Part shown: positions 40,112 through 48,146 of the stretch, in pieces
How the letters are laid out: the number at the start of each line of letters is the position of its first letter
How positions within the stretch are numbered: the stretch's first letter is position 1
Position numbers and translations under genes: made by a program
Assembly: GCA_030684515.1 (NCBI GenBank)
Contig: JAUXVJ010000016.1
Coordinates: forward strand, 272,001 to 324,039
DNA length: 52,039 nucleotides
Source: Actinomycetota bacterium
GTDB taxonomy: Bacteria; Actinomycetota; Actinomycetes; S36-B12
Direction of reading: 5' to 3'
The notes under the pieces: generated by a model
What the model saw: only the letters and a program-made list of their open reading frames with translations
What the model was told of the DNA's origin: nothing
Databases searched by the model: none

Positions 40112-40843
40112 ATGATGAGAGTCCTGACTTCAGAGCGAGTGGCTGCGATATTCGTTGAATTCGCCGACACACTCGTCGAAGAATTTGATGTCATTGAATT
40201 CATGCAAATGGTGGCGACTCGAGCTTCTGAACTGGTTGCGCAGTCTGATGCGGGCATTCTTCTCGGTGACAAGAACAATCTCCTGCAATTCATGGCCGCT
40301 TCAGATGAGCGCACAGAGCTTTTGGAGCTCTTTCAGGTACAGGCTCATGAAGGCCCCTGTCAGGACTGCTACGTATTGGGTGCTCCAGTGATCAACACGG
40401 ATCTACGCACTGCAACTGAGCGTTGGCCTCGATTTGCACCGCGCGCGGTTGCTGCAGGATTTCGCTCGGTGCATGCATTTCCACTTCGCCTGCGGCAAGA
40501 GGTCATCGGAGCGCTCAATCTCTTCAGTACAGATGTCGGAGTGTTGGAGCCGTCCGACGTGCGCTTGGTACAGGCCCTAGCTGATGTGGCAACGATCGGA
40601 CTCCTCCAGGAGCGGGCGATTCGGCGCGGGGAGGTGCTCAGTGAGCAACTCCAGGGTGCCCTCAACAGCCGCATCATCATCGAGCAGGCAAAAGGCGTTC
40701 TTGCGCAGATCCACGGATGCACCGTCGATGAGGGTTTCAATTTGTTGCGGGCTTACTGTCGCACTCACAATCTCTTGTTGAGCACCGTAGCTGCGGCAGT
40801 GGTGCACGAACCCAAGTTGTTTCCTGCCCTGACTGCTCCCTGA
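40112..40843 (+). CDS. GAF and ANTAR domain transcription antitermination regulator (tandem paralogue)
   Basis: 243 aa, same length and architecture as the upstream gene. GAF about 25-165 (AQSDAGILLGDKNNLLQFMA, GPCQDCYVLGAPV, VHAFPLRLRQEVIGALNLF). ANTAR about 180-240 (SRIIIEQAKGVLAQIHGCTV, FNLLRAYCRTHNLLLSTVA), the canonical EQAKG...A...L.R.YAR pattern. This copy has the better ANTAR consensus. A Cys pair GPCQDC in the GAF domain could be redox- or ligand-active. ATG follows AAGGATGGAAG. The two may form heterodimers. Confidence 0.92.
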   Translation: MMRVLTSERVAAIFVEFADTLVEEFDVIEFMQMVATRASELVAQSDAGILLGDKNNLLQFMAASDERTELLELFQVQAHEGPCQDCYVLGAPVINTDLRTATERWPRFAPRAVAAGFRSVHAFPLRLRQEVIGALNLFSTDVGVLEPSDVRLVQALADVATIGLLQERAIRRGEVLSEQLQGALNSRIIIEQAKGVLAQIHGCTVDEGFNLLRAYCRTHNLLLSTVAAAVVHEPKLFPALTAP

Positions 40844-40890
40844 AGAGTCTTGTCCTAGGAAGATTGCTTCAACGTCACCAAGGAGTACTC

Positions 40891-41052
40891 ATGTCGTTCA
40901 TTCTGTGGATCATCGCAGTCATCATCGCCATTGTCGGAATAGTTCAATTGCTGCAAGGACAATTCATCTTTGGCATCGTGCTCATCATCGTGGCCTGCCT
41001 CGTTGGCCCTGGTGGTTATTCGATTTTCAAGTCGCGAGGCTCGCGCTCGTAG
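40891..41052 (+). CDS. GPGG-motif small membrane protein
   Basis: 53 aa. Two closely spaced hydrophobic segments (FILWIIAVIIAIVGIVQLL and GIVLIIVACLVGPGG) end in the GPGG motif, then a basic SRGSRS tail. This matches the GPGG-motif small membrane protein family of actinobacteria. ATG 40891 follows AAGGAG by five bases, so the start is firm. It lies 47 nt after the second ANTAR protein and could be co-transcribed. Function unknown. Confidence 0.85.
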   Translation: MSFILWIIAVIIAIVGIVQLLQGQFIFGIVLIIVACLVGPGGYSIFKSRGSRS

Positions 41053-41148
41053 CTGCGCCAGTTGCGCAGTTGCCAGCGAAGCGTTAGATTGCACTTGTTA
41101 CCCCGGACCTCGGTGGCATGAATGTCATGCAACTGACTGATCCGGGGT
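41053..41148 (+). terminator. two successive hairpins
   Basis: Hairpin one: ctgcgc/gcgcag (41053-41069, 5-nt loop), right after the GPGG stop. Hairpin two: accccgga (41100-41107) with tccggggt (41141-41148), followed by a T-rich run. Enclosed in it is a perfect gcatga/tcatgc stem with a 3-nt loop (41116-41130). The second looks like a branched terminator. Paired hairpins near ANTAR genes could also be an antitermination target, but the expected two hexaloops are not evident. Confidence 0.5.
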
Positions 41149-41236
41149 TTGTGCTTTCCGGTCACTGACACTCGGATCTCAGGTTGTCGGCATTCAGATT
41201 CGAACGAGATCTACTCTCGAATGTGAAGGGATCGTC

Positions 41237-41512
41237 ATGTATGTGGCATTGAGCGCAATCTTTATCGCCGTAGGTACTTTTCTGGCTTTTGCTGTACAGG
41301 CTGCTTTCGCTGGGATCGATACCTTTGTGTTTGGTTGGTTGTTGATCGGTATAGGTGTGCTGGGTCTGATCCTGAAGATGATCAACCTGCCTCACCGTGG
41401 GGATTACTCACTTGCGGAATCTCGCAAGGTCCTGATCAGTGCGCAGCACCTTGCCAGTCCGGCTGTCATCAGCAATGTGGTAATCCGACAGTCAACGGAT
41501 TCTCTGGGCTAA
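41237..41512 (+). CDS. small two-TM membrane protein, DUF6458-like
   Basis: 91 aa. Two hydrophobic helices, VALSAIFIAVGTFLAFAV and FVFGWLLIGIGVLGLILKM, follow the 'G..I.LIAVGAILAFAV...GVD...VGWILM..GV.GLIL' pattern of DUF6458. A soluble 40-residue tail follows. ATG follows AAGGGATCG, and TACTCT at 41212-41217 is a likely -10. Function unknown. Confidence 0.8.
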   Translation: MYVALSAIFIAVGTFLAFAVQAAFAGIDTFVFGWLLIGIGVLGLILKMINLPHRGDYSLAESRKVLISAQHLASPAVISNVVIRQSTDSLG

Positions 41513-41521
41513 TGCAAGGAA

Positions 41522-42112
41522 CTACTGACCGCCTGGCTTGAGCTCGATGAATAGCCCGTGGGCTTCGATCATCAATAGGTCCTCGTCGTACATCGCTCCG
41601 TAGACATATCTCTTGCGCCCCTCGATGCGCTCAATGAAGCCCTCGATTCGCAAGTCCTTGTCAATCGGCGTCACCTGTCGAAAATCAATGTTCAGATATG
41701 CCGTGCGACAGATCGGGCGACCATGATTGGCCACGCGTCCCAGTACTTGATCCATCAACAGTGGGATTGCTCCGCCGTGGACGGCACCATTGCCGCCCAA
41801 GTAGAAGGCTGAGTAGCGCACATGTGCGTCGAGTCGCTCCTCGGTCTGTGCGACATCAAACAGTTCAGGAGCCAAAGTCCTACTGCCCCCAGAGCGACGA
41901 ATATCGTCCCAGGACTTGTCGCGAGAGACGAGATATCGGTATTCCTCCAGTAATGACGCGACATCTTGGAGAGTCTTTGCGGCCTGCAATGCAATCTCCG
42001 GCGGCGCGTTCGTGCTCGACACCCGGTCCTGGACGGCACGCAGTGCGGCTCCCAGTTGGTGCAGAGGAGTCTGAGCCGGCAGTTGCTCTGACTCATCAAG
42101 AAAGATACTCAT
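41522..42112 (-). CDS. PaaI family thioesterase
   Basis: 196 aa. The hot-dog fold is in the C-terminal 120 residues: YLGGNGAVHGGAIPLLMDQV carries the HGG of the catalytic loop, and TAYLNIDFRQVTPIDKDLRI is the paired strand characteristic of acyl-CoA thioesterases. The N-terminal 70 residues are helical and unlike the minimal family, perhaps a dimer or regulatory extension. It overlaps the FMN reductase gene by four bases, so the pair is an operon. The substrate is unknown. Confidence 0.86.
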   Translation of the reverse strand: MSIFLDESEQLPAQTPLHQLGAALRAVQDRVSSTNAPPEIALQAAKTLQDVASLLEEYRYLVSRDKSWDDIRRSGGSRTLAPELFDVAQTEERLDAHVRYSAFYLGGNGAVHGGAIPLLMDQVLGRVANHGRPICRTAYLNIDFRQVTPIDKDLRIEGFIERIEGRKRYVYGAMYDEDLLMIEAHGLFIELKPGGQ

Positions 42113-42702
42113 GGATTCCTCGGTTCCTTCGCCCGTGCGGTCGCAAGCGCATCAGCCCACCACTGCAAGTCAGCCAGCATCATGTCCAAACGAGGCTTGA
42201 GTGGTTGCATCAGTGCTAGGTCGTAGCGGTCCTCTGCTGTGAGTACTGGCCGCATCACATCTGGAAGAATATGGACAGCGTGGCGCAGGGGAGCCATTTC
42301 AAATTCAGCGGCGACCTGACGCAGTTGCTCGACCGCGCGAGCACCGCCCACCCCACCCCAGGCGATGAACGCCACGGGCTTGCGAGTCCACTCAACAAAG
42401 AGGTGGTCCATGGCATTCTTCAATGCCGCGGTGTAGCCATGGTTGTACTCAGGCGTCAGGATGATGAAGCCATCTGCCAGGTCGATGCGCTCCGCAAAGC
42501 GTGCGATCACCTCTGTTGAGTATTTGCGCGGTGTTCGTGCGGGTGGGGGGACGTCATATTCAGGCAGGGGGTGGTCACGGAGGTCCACCAGATCGACATC
42601 GATCCCATCGATATTCGCCAATTCTGCAACGACCCACCGGGCGGGAACATCGGCAAAGCGTCCCTCTCGGGTGCTGCCAATGATCACTGCAATGCGACTC
42701 AA
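42109..42702 (-). CDS. NADPH-dependent FMN reductase
   Basis: 197 aa. Flavodoxin-like fold: the FMN phosphate loop is IGSTREGRFAD, then ILTPEYNHGYTAALKNAMDH and VAFIAWGGVGGARAVEQLR, all typical. It may supply reduced flavin to monooxygenases. The start is TTG at 42702, preceded by AAGGGACTTCGCG, and a TATTCT further upstream is a plausible -10. Normal length. Confidence 0.9.
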   Translation of the reverse strand: MSRIAVIIGSTREGRFADVPARWVVAELANIDGIDVDLVDLRDHPLPEYDVPPPARTPRKYSTEVIARFAERIDLADGFIILTPEYNHGYTAALKNAMDHLFVEWTRKPVAFIAWGGVGGARAVEQLRQVAAEFEMAPLRHAVHILPDVMRPVLTAEDRYDLALMQPLKPRLDMMLADLQWWADALATARAKEPRNP

Positions 42703-42777
42703 CGCGAAGTCCCTTCAAGAATAATTGAAGATTAAAGTATCTCGTAGAGCTGCAGTGAAGTATGCCCATTTGGGCAA

Positions 42778-43758
42778 TTACCAGGCGTAGGCCTCAGGTG
42801 CGGTTCCACCGGGACCGGGGAACATAACGTCCAGGGCTGCCAGTGCTTCAGCATCCAAGGTGATGTCCAAGGATCGCAGGGATCCGTCCAGCTGCGCCAA
42901 GGTGCGCGGACCGATGATCGGCGCAGTCACACCTGCCTGGTGCAGTAGCCAGGCCAATGCGGTGTCTGCCGGATCCTCATCTCTGGCTTGGCAGAAGTCC
43001 TCCCACGCTTGAATCTGTGGCCGCAGTTTCTCTAGCCGACGATTGGTGCGACCGTCGCCGCTGCGCCCAAGGTCGCCTGACTCCTGCTTCTTGATGATGC
43101 CGCCCAGAAGTCCGGCCTGAAGTGGCGACCACGGGATGACGCCGACCCCGTAGTGCTGGGCGGCAGGCAGTACTTCGAGCTCGATCGTGCGAGCTAGCAG
43201 GTTGTAGAGGGACTGCTCGCTGGAAAGGCCTAGGAAGTTGCGGCGACGGGCAGCCTCCTGCGCCTGGGCGATGTGCCAGCCAGCGAAGTTGGATGAGCCG
43301 ACATAGATGATCTTGCCCTGGTTGCGCAGCACCTCCATGGCTTCCCAGATCTCATCCCAAGGGGTACGGCGATCGATGTGATGCATCTGGTAGATGTCGA
43401 TGTAGTCGGTCTGCAGGCGCTTCAGCGAGGCGTCGCACGCTCGCCGGATATTGAGCGCGGACAACTTGCCATCGTTAGGCCAGTCAGTCATGGGCTGGTA
43501 GAGCTTGGTTGCTAGCACGGTCTTGTCTCGACGTCCGCCGCCTTGTGCAAACCAGTTGCCAATGATGCTCTCAGTGAGCCCAGCGTTGCCGGGGCCTCCA
43601 TAGAAGTTCGCGCTGTCGAAGAAGTTGATGCCGACTGAAATGGCGTGATCCATGATCGCGAACGAATCGACCTCGGAAGTCTGCGGGCCGAAGTTCATGG
43701 TGCCCAGGCAGAGCTTGCTTACCGAAAGGCCAGTGTGTCCCAAGTGTGTGTATTTCAT
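42778..43758 (-). CDS. aldo/keto reductase
   Basis: 326 aa. TIM-barrel NADPH reductase. MKYTHLGHTGLSVSKLCLGT is the usual start. The catalytic tetrad is Asp (FFDSANFYGG), Tyr (same segment), Lys (LATKLYQP) and His (YQMHHIDRRTP). The AKR11/YajO-like pattern is supported by ADTALAWLLHQAGVTAPIIG near the C-terminus. It is divergent from the next gene across 93 nt that should hold both promoters. Substrate unknown. Confidence 0.92.
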   Translation of the reverse strand: MKYTHLGHTGLSVSKLCLGTMNFGPQTSEVDSFAIMDHAISVGINFFDSANFYGGPGNAGLTESIIGNWFAQGGGRRDKTVLATKLYQPMTDWPNDGKLSALNIRRACDASLKRLQTDYIDIYQMHHIDRRTPWDEIWEAMEVLRNQGKIIYVGSSNFAGWHIAQAQEAARRRNFLGLSSEQSLYNLLARTIELEVLPAAQHYGVGVIPWSPLQAGLLGGIIKKQESGDLGRSGDGRTNRRLEKLRPQIQAWEDFCQARDEDPADTALAWLLHQAGVTAPIIGPRTLAQLDGSLRSLDITLDAEALAALDVMFPGPGGTAPEAYAW

Positions 43759-43839
43759 TTGCGCATTTGAGCACAGCCAGATGGCGCGCGTATCGACTTC
43801 AGTTGAGAACGTTCGATGACCTCCTCACGCGACAGGGGT

Positions 43840-43845
43840 TAGTCT
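43840..43845 (+). promoter_or_regulatory. -10 element for Ddn-like gene, predicted leaderless
   Basis: TAGTCT ends six bases before ATG 43852. No ribosome-binding site is present apart from a GGGGA immediately before the ATG, too close for normal use. Confidence 0.55.
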
Positions 43846-43851
43846 GGGGAC

Positions 43852-44286
43852 ATGCCCCTTCAAGGTGAGTACGAGCCAAGCCCCGTCCGTTTCGTGCGTG
43901 AGCAGGTCGAGTTGATCGAGTCCTCAGGCGGCACCGAAGGCACCAAGCATCCAGAGGGCTACCCGGTCATTGTGTTGACAACTCTGGGAGCCAAGTCAGG
44001 CAAGATTCGCAAGTCAGCACTGATGCGGGTTGAGCATGAAGGCAAGTACGCGGTGGTCGCGTCCATGGGTGGCGCTCCCACAAACCCCACTTGGTACAAC
44101 AACCTGCTGACCAATCCCACGGTCGAGTTGCAGGACGGCCCGGTGAAGAAGGACTACACGGCCCATCTGGCCGAGGGCGAAGAGCGCGAGATCTGGTGGG
44201 AGCGTTCAGTTGCTGCCTTCCCGCCGTATGCGGAGTACCAAACGCGTACTGATCGACAGATCCCAGTCTTCATTCTCGAGTCCTAG
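43852..44286 (+). CDS. nitroreductase/deazaflavin (F420)-dependent oxidoreductase, Ddn family
   Basis: 144 aa. The split-barrel FDOR-B signature is visible: [39 protein letters not shown] and NPTVELQDG. These match the mycobacterial Ddn/Rv1558-type enzymes that reduce quinones or nitroimidazoles with F420H2. With the LLM gene at 36 kb it implies the organism makes F420. 46 nt separate it from the DUF2461 gene. Confidence 0.9.
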   Translation: MPLQGEYEPSPVRFVREQVELIESSGGTEGTKHPEGYPVIVLTTLGAKSGKIRKSALMRVEHEGKYAVVASMGGAPTNPTWYNNLLTNPTVELQDGPVKKDYTAHLAEGEEREIWWERSVAAFPPYAEYQTRTDRQIPVFILES

Positions 44287-44331
44287 ATAGCAGCCGCTGG
44301 CGTACGCACGCCACTGGCATACTCCGAACTT

Positions 44332-44985
44332 GTGAGCTCAAGTTTCCTTGGCATTCCACCCGAGGCCTTCTCTTTCTACCGAACCTTGGCGACCAATAAC
44401 ACCCGCGAATGGTGGGGCGCACACAAGTCGGACTACGACAGCAACGTCCGTGAGCCAATGCTGGCCCTGCTCGCTGAACTGGAACCGGAGTTCGGCAAGG
44501 GTCATATGTTTCGCCCGCATCGTGACACGCGTTTCGCCAAGGACAAGACCCCAATCAAAGAGCATCAAGGCGCGGTCATTGAAATTGAAGATGCCATGGG
44601 CTACTACCTGCAGGTCTCGGCGAACGGGCTCATGGTGGGTGGCGGATGGTACGCCGCCGCTGGGCAGCAGATGCAGCGCTATCGCAATGCTGTCGAAAGC
44701 CCTGTAGTCGTTGAGCTGGAGCGCATACTGGGAACTCTCGGCCGCAAATTCGTAGTGGACGGCGATCCGGTCAAGACGCGTCCGCGAGGAGTTTCGCCGG
44801 ATCACCCGAAGCTGGAATTGATGCGCTATCGCAAAGTCACGGCAATGCGTGAGTACTCAGCAGACGATTGGCTGAAGACGTCCAAGACGCTGGCGACGGT
44901 GCGCAGCGATTGGCGAGCACTGCGGCCGCTGGTCGAATTTCTGGCCGACCATGTGGGACCAGCCGAAGAGCCAGGACGCGAGTAG
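44332..44985 (+). CDS. DUF2461 (TIGR02453) family protein
   Basis: 217 aa. FLGIPPEAFSFYRTLATNNT opens like the family, followed by REWWGAHKSDYD, FRPHRDTRFAKDKTPIKEH and GLMVGGGWYAAAGQQMQRYR, all hallmark segments. The function of the family is not established. GTG 44332 lies seven bases after a CATACT hexamer, again suggesting a leaderless or very short leader. The C-terminus ends in a short basic/acidic tail. Confidence 0.9.
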   Translation: MSSSFLGIPPEAFSFYRTLATNNTREWWGAHKSDYDSNVREPMLALLAELEPEFGKGHMFRPHRDTRFAKDKTPIKEHQGAVIEIEDAMGYYLQVSANGLMVGGGWYAAAGQQMQRYRNAVESPVVVELERILGTLGRKFVVDGDPVKTRPRGVSPDHPKLELMRYRKVTAMREYSADDWLKTSKTLATVRSDWRALRPLVEFLADHVGPAEEPGRE

Positions 44986-45025
44986 CCGTGTCCGCGGGAA
45001 TTTCCTAGCAGGAGCAGGTGTTGTT

Positions 45026-45115
45026 GGGGTTGTCGGACTGAAGGCAACCCCTCGGTACCGTCGATTCATCAGATCCAGGTCCCGGCGCTTGGCTCACAAG
45101 GCCGAGCGCCGGGAC
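45026..45115 (+). terminator. pair of strong hairpins in the gap before the micro-gene
   Basis: Hairpin one: ggggttg (45026-45032) with caacccc (45045-45051). Hairpin two: gtcccggcgct (45079-45089) pairs perfectly with agcgccgggac (45105-45115), extended inward by ggc/gcc. The second stem is about 14 bp and very GC-rich, without a T-tract. It could terminate the DUF2461 transcript or belong to a small RNA. It ends nine bases before the -10 of the next gene. Confidence 0.6.
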
Positions 45116-45123
45116 TGCTGGTC

Positions 45124-45129
45124 AATACT
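45124..45129 (+). promoter_or_regulatory. -10 element for the 57-aa gene, predicted leaderless
   Basis: AATACT ends six bases before GTG 45136, the same geometry as other leaderless starts in the window. Confidence 0.45.
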
Positions 45130-45135
45130 GTGAGT

Positions 45136-45309
45136 GTGGTCAGTCGTGAGAGCACATGGACAGAGCAAGTCCAAGCCGCTGCAGTCGAGGGGGACTCGTC
45201 CGCTCTGACGCTGCTTTTTGCTGAGGGACACGAATTGTTCGGCGAGCAAGCCGGCACTCAGTGGGCTCGTGCGCTATCTGGACTGGATGGCACCGCTGTC
45301 ACTGGCTGA
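45136..45309 (+). CDS. 57-aa protein, unknown
   Basis: Short frame from GTG 45136 (GTG 45130 also in frame), reading VVSRESTWTEQVQAAAVE, then DSSALTLLFAEGHELFGEQ and WARALSGLDGTAVTG. Codon use resembles the neighbours, with G/C third positions. The residue pattern suggests one amphipathic helix pair. It is too short for automatic filters. It ends inside the 3' end of the convergent membrane-protein gene, with an 11-bp antisense overlap. No family recognised. Confidence 0.5.
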   Translation: MVSRESTWTEQVQAAAVEGDSSALTLLFAEGHELFGEQAGTQWARALSGLDGTAVTG

Positions 45310-45592
45310 GAACAAGTACCAGGATCCCCAAGGCAGCGAAGACTCCTGCCAAGTACAGCATCAGCACGCCGATTGCGGCAACGCGCAGGGGCGCGCGGTA
45401 TTCGCCCGCCGAGTACTTGAAAGCATTCTGCAGGATGACGGCAAAGCGCGTGGCATCTGCGGCTGCGTTGCCGTGCGGGTCGCGCTGAGACCAATAGGCG
45501 CGTTCATTGGACATGCCAGCACCGGCAAAGCCGACGCCGAAACTGGCCAGAACGAAAGCAAAGATGAACAAGGTGACAGCAGCGAGATTCAT
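45299..45592 (-). CDS. small two-TM membrane protein, unknown
   Basis: 97 aa from ATG 45592. Helix one is AAVTLFIFAFVLASFGVGFA (residues about 4-25). Helix two is VAAIGVLMLYLAGVFAALGI (about 72-93). Between them lies a polar loop (MSNERAYWSQRDPHGNAAAD, then RFAVILQNAFKYSAGEYRAP). The promoter spacing (TACGTT, six bases, ATG) fixes the start; longer in-frame starts would run into the ABC gene. It is divergent from the ABC exporter. Function unknown. Confidence 0.7.
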   Translation of the reverse strand: MNLAAVTLFIFAFVLASFGVGFAGAGMSNERAYWSQRDPHGNAAADATRFAVILQNAFKYSAGEYRAPLRVAAIGVLMLYLAGVFAALGILVLVLSQ

Positions 45593-45598
45593 TGCTGG

Positions 45599-45604
45599 AA
45601 CGTA
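45599..45604 (-). promoter_or_regulatory. -10 element for the two-TM protein, predicted leaderless
   Basis: TACGTT on the minus strand is followed by six bases and ATG 45592. No Shine-Dalgarno sequence. Confidence 0.5.
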
Positions 45605-45663
45605 TCTCGTTCCTTCGTGACCAAAGTCAGGGAATCGGCAGATGTCGGTGGGAGACTTCAAGA

Positions 45664-46548
45664 GTGACGACGATGATTTCCTTGACTGACGTGCACAAGA
45701 CATACGGCCAAACGCACGCCCTCGATGGATTGACGCTGCAAGTCGCTGAGGGTCAGGCGCATGGCCTCCTGGGTCCAAATGGTGCTGGCAAGACCACAAC
45801 CTTGCGAATCCTGCTGGGATTGGCACAGGCGGACGCTGGAGAGGTGTCTGTGCTGGAAATGGATCCCTGGCGAGACGCTGCGCAGATTCATGGACGGTTG
45901 GCCTACGTCCCCGGCGACATTGTCATCTGGCCAGGGCTTTCCGGTGGTGAGTTCATCGATGCGATCGGACGATTGAGATCCGGATTCAATCTGGTCCGAC
46001 GCGATGAGTTGATCGAGGCCTTCGAATTGGATCCCCGTAAGAAGGTGCGCGCGTACTCCAAGGGAAACCGGCAGAAGTTGGCACTCATCGCTGCGCTCGC
46101 CTGTGATGTGGATCTGTATCTGTTCGATGAGCCAACTGATGGACTGGACCCATTGATGGCTCAGGTCTTTCGCGATCAGATCACCCGCCTTTCGCGTGCG
46201 GGTCGAACCGTGCTGCTCTCAAGTCATGTGCTTGCAGAGGTGGAGGCGGTCTGTGACTACGTGAGCATCGTTCGCGCCGGACGCCTGATTGAGTCAGGGT
46301 CGCTTGCAAGCATGCGTCACCTGTCCCGCACGACTCTTGTCGTGAAGTTGGAGCGCATGGCACCTGACCTGCCCGAACTGCACGACATCACGCGAAACGA
46401 GAGAAGCATTCAGGCGACCGTCGACACCGATGCCATCCCTGAACTGATGAACGTCTTGGTCAACTACGGAATAGAAGCCCTCGAGGTACGCCCGCCCACT
46501 CTTGAGGAGATGTTCATGCAGCACTACCGCGAGGATCCCGTGCAGTGA
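45664..46548 (+). CDS. ABC transporter ATP-binding protein
   Basis: 294 aa from GTG 45664 (ATG 45673 also possible). Walker A GPNGAGKTT (37-45), the signature variant YSKGNRQKLALIAAL, Walker B LYLFDEPTDGLD and the switch His in LLSSHVLAEVE. The C-terminal 70 residues (MAPDLPELHDITRNERS onward) are the regulatory extension of NatA/drug-exporter subunits. It drives the permease encoded by the next gene, with which it overlaps by four bases. Likely exports a hydrophobic compound; the target is unknown. Confidence 0.93.
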   Translation: MTTMISLTDVHKTYGQTHALDGLTLQVAEGQAHGLLGPNGAGKTTTLRILLGLAQADAGEVSVLEMDPWRDAAQIHGRLAYVPGDIVIWPGLSGGEFIDAIGRLRSGFNLVRRDELIEAFELDPRKKVRAYSKGNRQKLALIAALACDVDLYLFDEPTDGLDPLMAQVFRDQITRLSRAGRTVLLSSHVLAEVEAVCDYVSIVRAGRLIESGSLASMRHLSRTTLVVKLERMAPDLPELHDITRNERSIQATVDTDAIPELMNVLVNYGIEALEVRPPTLEEMFMQHYREDPVQ

Positions 46549-48146
46549 GTGGGCAGTCCCCATCCGCAGTTGCCTGGGCGCATCTGGCCAGATTTCGCAT
46601 TCGCTTGGATCGCCTGCGGATCCTCACGTGGATCCTTGTGGGCCTGTTCCTCACCGCGATGGTGGCAGCGACCTGGGACTCCCTGTATCCCACGGCGGCC
46701 GAACGTGTCAGCTTCGCGGCAACCCTGCAGGCTGCACCGGCGCTCACGGCCTTATTGGGCCCACTGCAGGCTCCGGAGTCAACGGGAGGGCTGACCACTT
46801 GGCGAGTCGGTGGGATAGCGACCCTGCTGATGGGCATCGTGATCGTCTTCCTTGTCGTGCGCAATACGCGGGCAGACATGGCGACTGGTCGAGCGGAATT
46901 GCTGCTGAGCGGGCGGCTGCGCAGAAGCAGCGTCATCAGCGCTGGAGTGGCACCTGCAGTCGTGCTTGCGCTTGGGGTTGGACTTGCCTGCACGGGAGCA
47001 CTCGGACTCGCGGGGCGCGGATGGACCGGAGCCTTGATCTACGGCGCGAGTATCGCGGGTTCGCTGCTGCTGTTTGCTGCTGTGGCATCCCTTGCGGCCC
47101 AAGCGGTCAATTCCACGCGAGGGGCAAATGGGCTTGGCATCCTTCTCGTAGTCCTGGCGTTCATAGTCACGGCAATCGGGTTCACCCGCGATTCAAGCAT
47201 CCTCACCGATCTCACGCCTTTCGGATGGCTGTCGAAGGCCAGCCCATTTGCCCAAAATCGGATTGGGTGGGCTCTGCTGCCGTGGCTCGTGGCTGCACTG
47301 GTATTCCTGGTGTCGGTCGCCCTGGCTTCCAGAAGGGACATCGGCTCGGCCTGGGTTCGCCAGACCCTTGGCCCAGTCCATGCGGCGCGCTGGTTGTCCA
47401 ATTCAGCTGCCCTGCTCTGGCGGGTGGACATGGGCTTGATTCTCGGCTGGATAGGCGGCTTGTTCGCGCTCTCGCTGTTCATGGGCTTTCTGACCGGTTC
47501 AATGACCCAACTCATCCAGGACAGTCCGCAGATCCAGGAGCTGATGAATCGTCTGGCTGCGGATTCATCGGCAAGCAGCCTCACGCCGCTTGTCTTGGCG
47601 TTCACGGCGCTCGGTGCAGCCGCATATCCAATCTCGCTTCTCCTTCGCCAGGCCAATGATGAGGCCGAGGGCAGACTGGAGCTGCTCCTGAGTACGCCAA
47701 GCCGACGCGGTCAGATCCTCGGGGCTCGGTTGTTGGAGGCCTTCCTTGGATCGATCGTTCTGCAGGTGCTCGTCGGCATTGGGGTCGGAACTGTGACGGG
47801 GTTCTTCGCCGATGATCGCCGGCAGACATTCATTGATTCCATTGGGTACTCCGTTGTTGCCCTGCCCGCCATCTGGTTCATCGCAGCCTTGACGGCACTG
47901 ATTGTGGCTGCAGCTCCTCGACTGTCCTGGCTGAGCTGGCTGGCACTGGCGTGGTGCGTCGTAATAGGTGAGCTCGGACCCTTGATGAATCTGCCGGAGT
48001 GGACTCAACGCCTGACGCCCTACTGGTACAACGCACACTGGCCACTGGATTCCACCGCCGGGCCCGCACTGATCATGGTGGTGCTCGCCACGGCCATGGT
48101 GGTGGCCGCGTTCGTCACCTTCCAACGGCGCGGGATTCCGAGCTAG
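46545..48146 (+). CDS. ABC exporter permease, tetronasin-resistance (TnrB) type
   Basis: 533 aa, GTG start. About 12 transmembrane segments in two similar halves, beginning ILTWILVGLFLTAMVAATWD. The conserved cytosolic loops ADMATGRAELLLSGRLRRS and NDEAEGRLELLLSTPSRRGQ are repeated, each with an E(L)LL motif, which is characteristic of the fused ABC-2 permeases annotated as tetronasin exporters. Its stop overlaps the stop region of the convergent RibD-like gene by four bases. Confidence 0.9.
   Translation: MSGQSPSAVAWAHLARFRIRLDRLRILTWILVGLFLTAMVAATWDSLYPTAAERVSFAATLQAAPALTALLGPLQAPESTGGLTTWRVGGIATLLMGIVIVFLVVRNTRADMATGRAELLLSGRLRRSSVISAGVAPAVVLALGVGLACTGALGLAGRGWTGALIYGASIAGSLLLFAAVASLAAQAVNSTRGANGLGILLVVLAFIVTAIGFTRDSSILTDLTPFGWLSKASPFAQNRIGWALLPWLVAALVFLVSVALASRRDIGSAWVRQTLGPVHAARWLSNSAALLWRVDMGLILGWIGGLFALSLFMGFLTGSMTQLIQDSPQIQELMNRLAADSSASSLTPLVLAFTALGAAAYPISLLLRQANDEAEGRLELLLSTPSRRGQILGARLLEAFLGSIVLQVLVGIGVGTVTGFFADDRRQTFIDSIGYSVVALPAIWFIAALTALIVAAAPRLSWLSWLALAWCVVIGELGPLMNLPEWTQRLTPYWYNAHWPLDSTAGPALIMVVLATAMVVAAFVTFQRRGIPS

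Noticed and set aside
43806-43813. Palindrome GAACGTTC between the aldo/keto reductase and Ddn-like genes as a second LexA-type site.
   Set aside because: The half-sites abut with no four-base spacer, and an 8-bp palindrome is expected often by chance.
44270-44805. Minus-strand frames opposite the DUF2461 gene.
   Set aside because: Shadows of a strongly conserved coding frame with hallmark DUF2461 motifs.
45592-45663. Longer N-terminus for the ABC ATPase from 45592.
   Set aside because: The extra residues do not resemble the ABC family, and the segment holds the divergent promoter of the two-TM gene.
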